Shown here piece after piece: positions 63,081 through 64,000 of a stretch of 64,000 nucleotides of DNA (its first letter is position 1; each line of letters begins with the position of its first letter). The position numbers and the translations under genes are program-made. The notes beneath the pieces were generated by a model. The model saw nothing but the letters and a program-made list of their open reading frames with translations, ran no database searches and had not been told where the DNA came from. Origin of the DNA: Brachionus manjavacas (Eukaryota > Rotifera > Eurotatoria > Ploima > Brachionidae). The stretch lies in contig JAHQIY010000036.1 in NCBI GenBank assembly GCA_019054805.1, positions 1 through 64,000 on the forward strand, written 5' to 3'.

Positions 63081-64000
63081 AATTTTAGATGATCCTTTAT
63101 CTTAGAATATAATCTGAAACTTCAATTTGTGTTTTTCTCAGAGTATGATTAATAATTTTTTTAATAACGAAAATTTAAACAATAAAAGACAATTTTAAAT
63201 AATTGAATCACCAAAATTGCCTTTCAATTTTATCACCATTCTTAAGGCGTTTATTGAATTAAATAAATAAATATTTACTTAATAAAAAATTTCAAAATCT
63301 TAACTTTGTGAGGCAGAAGTGATTATTTTGCATTAAATTTTCAATCATCGTTTCGTCAATAGAATCAAATGAGTTAAAACAGCTTTATTTTGTTAAATTA
63401 AACAAGATAAATTTAAATTTAAAATAAAACTATGCACATTTTATCTACAATCATTGTAAATAATTTACTCAATGTAAAACTATTTAATTAAACTCTGGAA
63501 TTTAATTTTCTGATAAATGCAGGATTTGTTACTAAATTTTGCAATTATTTTCTGACCAGAATAAGTTGCATTTTTGTCCATAAAAATGGCACTATGAATG
63601 TTGCAAAATTCACAAAGCTAAAATTCACATTACGCCGCTGCACTGGCCATTTTGATCAGAAATGTATCAGAAAATTTTTTCAAGTTTTGTTTTGTTTTTG
63701 GCTATGTTTTTGATCAAAGAATACCCTTTTTAAATAAGCCCACTTGAATCAACATGATTCTTGAAGATATTTTCATTTACACGATCGCTTTGAATGTTAA
63801 AATAATCATGTTATTAAATTAATTTATCCTCGAATAGATTTTTTAACTATTGGGAATTTTTATTTTTATTTTAAAAAAATTATTACTCATTAAGATTACT
63901 TTTTCTTTTTTTGATATTTTGGATTAGAAAACACGAAAAAATACTTGGTGCTTCTAGTGTTTTTGAAATTAAATAATTGAAAGAAAATGCTAAGTCAAAT
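63081..64000. other. AT-rich non-coding DNA to the right edge
   Basis: No open frame or RNA gene is supported on either strand. The stretch contains a 10-bp inverted pair (aattttgcaa near 63535, ttgcaaaatt near 63600) and a small GC-richer island, attacgccgctgcactggcc, at about 63631-63650, which stands out from the surrounding A/T. On the minus strand that island reads caaaATGGCCAGTGCAGCG followed by a GTAATG, which could be a tiny first exon, but no second exon is visible within the window. Confidence 0.4.

Overview
The window has two very different parts. Bases 1 to about 58313 are a single head-to-tail satellite DNA array with a 337-bp monomer. Counting from the same phase point (aaaagg at 4 and at 58300), exactly 173 monomers fit, with a mean length of 336.97 bp; individual monomers run from about 336 to 338 bp. 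The array runs off the left edge of the window and ends abruptly on the right, about 300 bp upstream of a gene. No convincing gene lies inside it. Many monomers carry an open frame of about 72 codons on the minus strand (up to 128-186 codons where a stop is mutated), but these behave as by-products of a homogenised AT-rich repeat.

Bases 58314-64000 are ordinary, very AT-rich animal DNA. Two plus-strand genes with short introns (48-67 bp) can be fully modelled. The first is a PYROXD2-type FAD-dependent oxidoreductase (2 exons, 593 aa). The second, 106 bp downstream, is a PARL-type mitochondrial rhomboid protease (6 exons, 320 aa). Both families act in mitochondria, and both reconstructions keep their key motifs (a dinucleotide-binding GAGHNG; a rhomboid GASG serine with AHLGG histidine). 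The remaining 2.2 kb is AT-rich non-coding DNA. It holds a decayed minus-strand fragment of a non-LTR (LINE) reverse transcriptase and several inverted repeats.

The organism is a metazoan: spliced PYROXD2 and PARL orthologues, small introns, AATAAA signals and LINE debris. Very short introns with weak pyrimidine tracts, compact gene spacing and strong AT bias suggest a small invertebrate. A monogonont rotifer such as Brachionus is my best guess, from general knowledge and not from any search. Satellite-rich elements are known to drive genome-size variation in at least one Brachionus species, which would suit a 58-kb array.

The array has internal structure. Diagnostic variants define monomer subfamilies. 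Some neighbours are near-identical copies (6742-8089, 17520-18530), and the gene-proximal 11 kb mixes two- and three-monomer higher-order periods (about 674 and 1011 bp). Each monomer carries a 17-nt perfect dyad, a BglII site in nearly all copies, and a block of A/T tracts spaced close to 10 bp that predicts curved DNA. The junction with unique DNA is sharp, and the last monomer is close to consensus.
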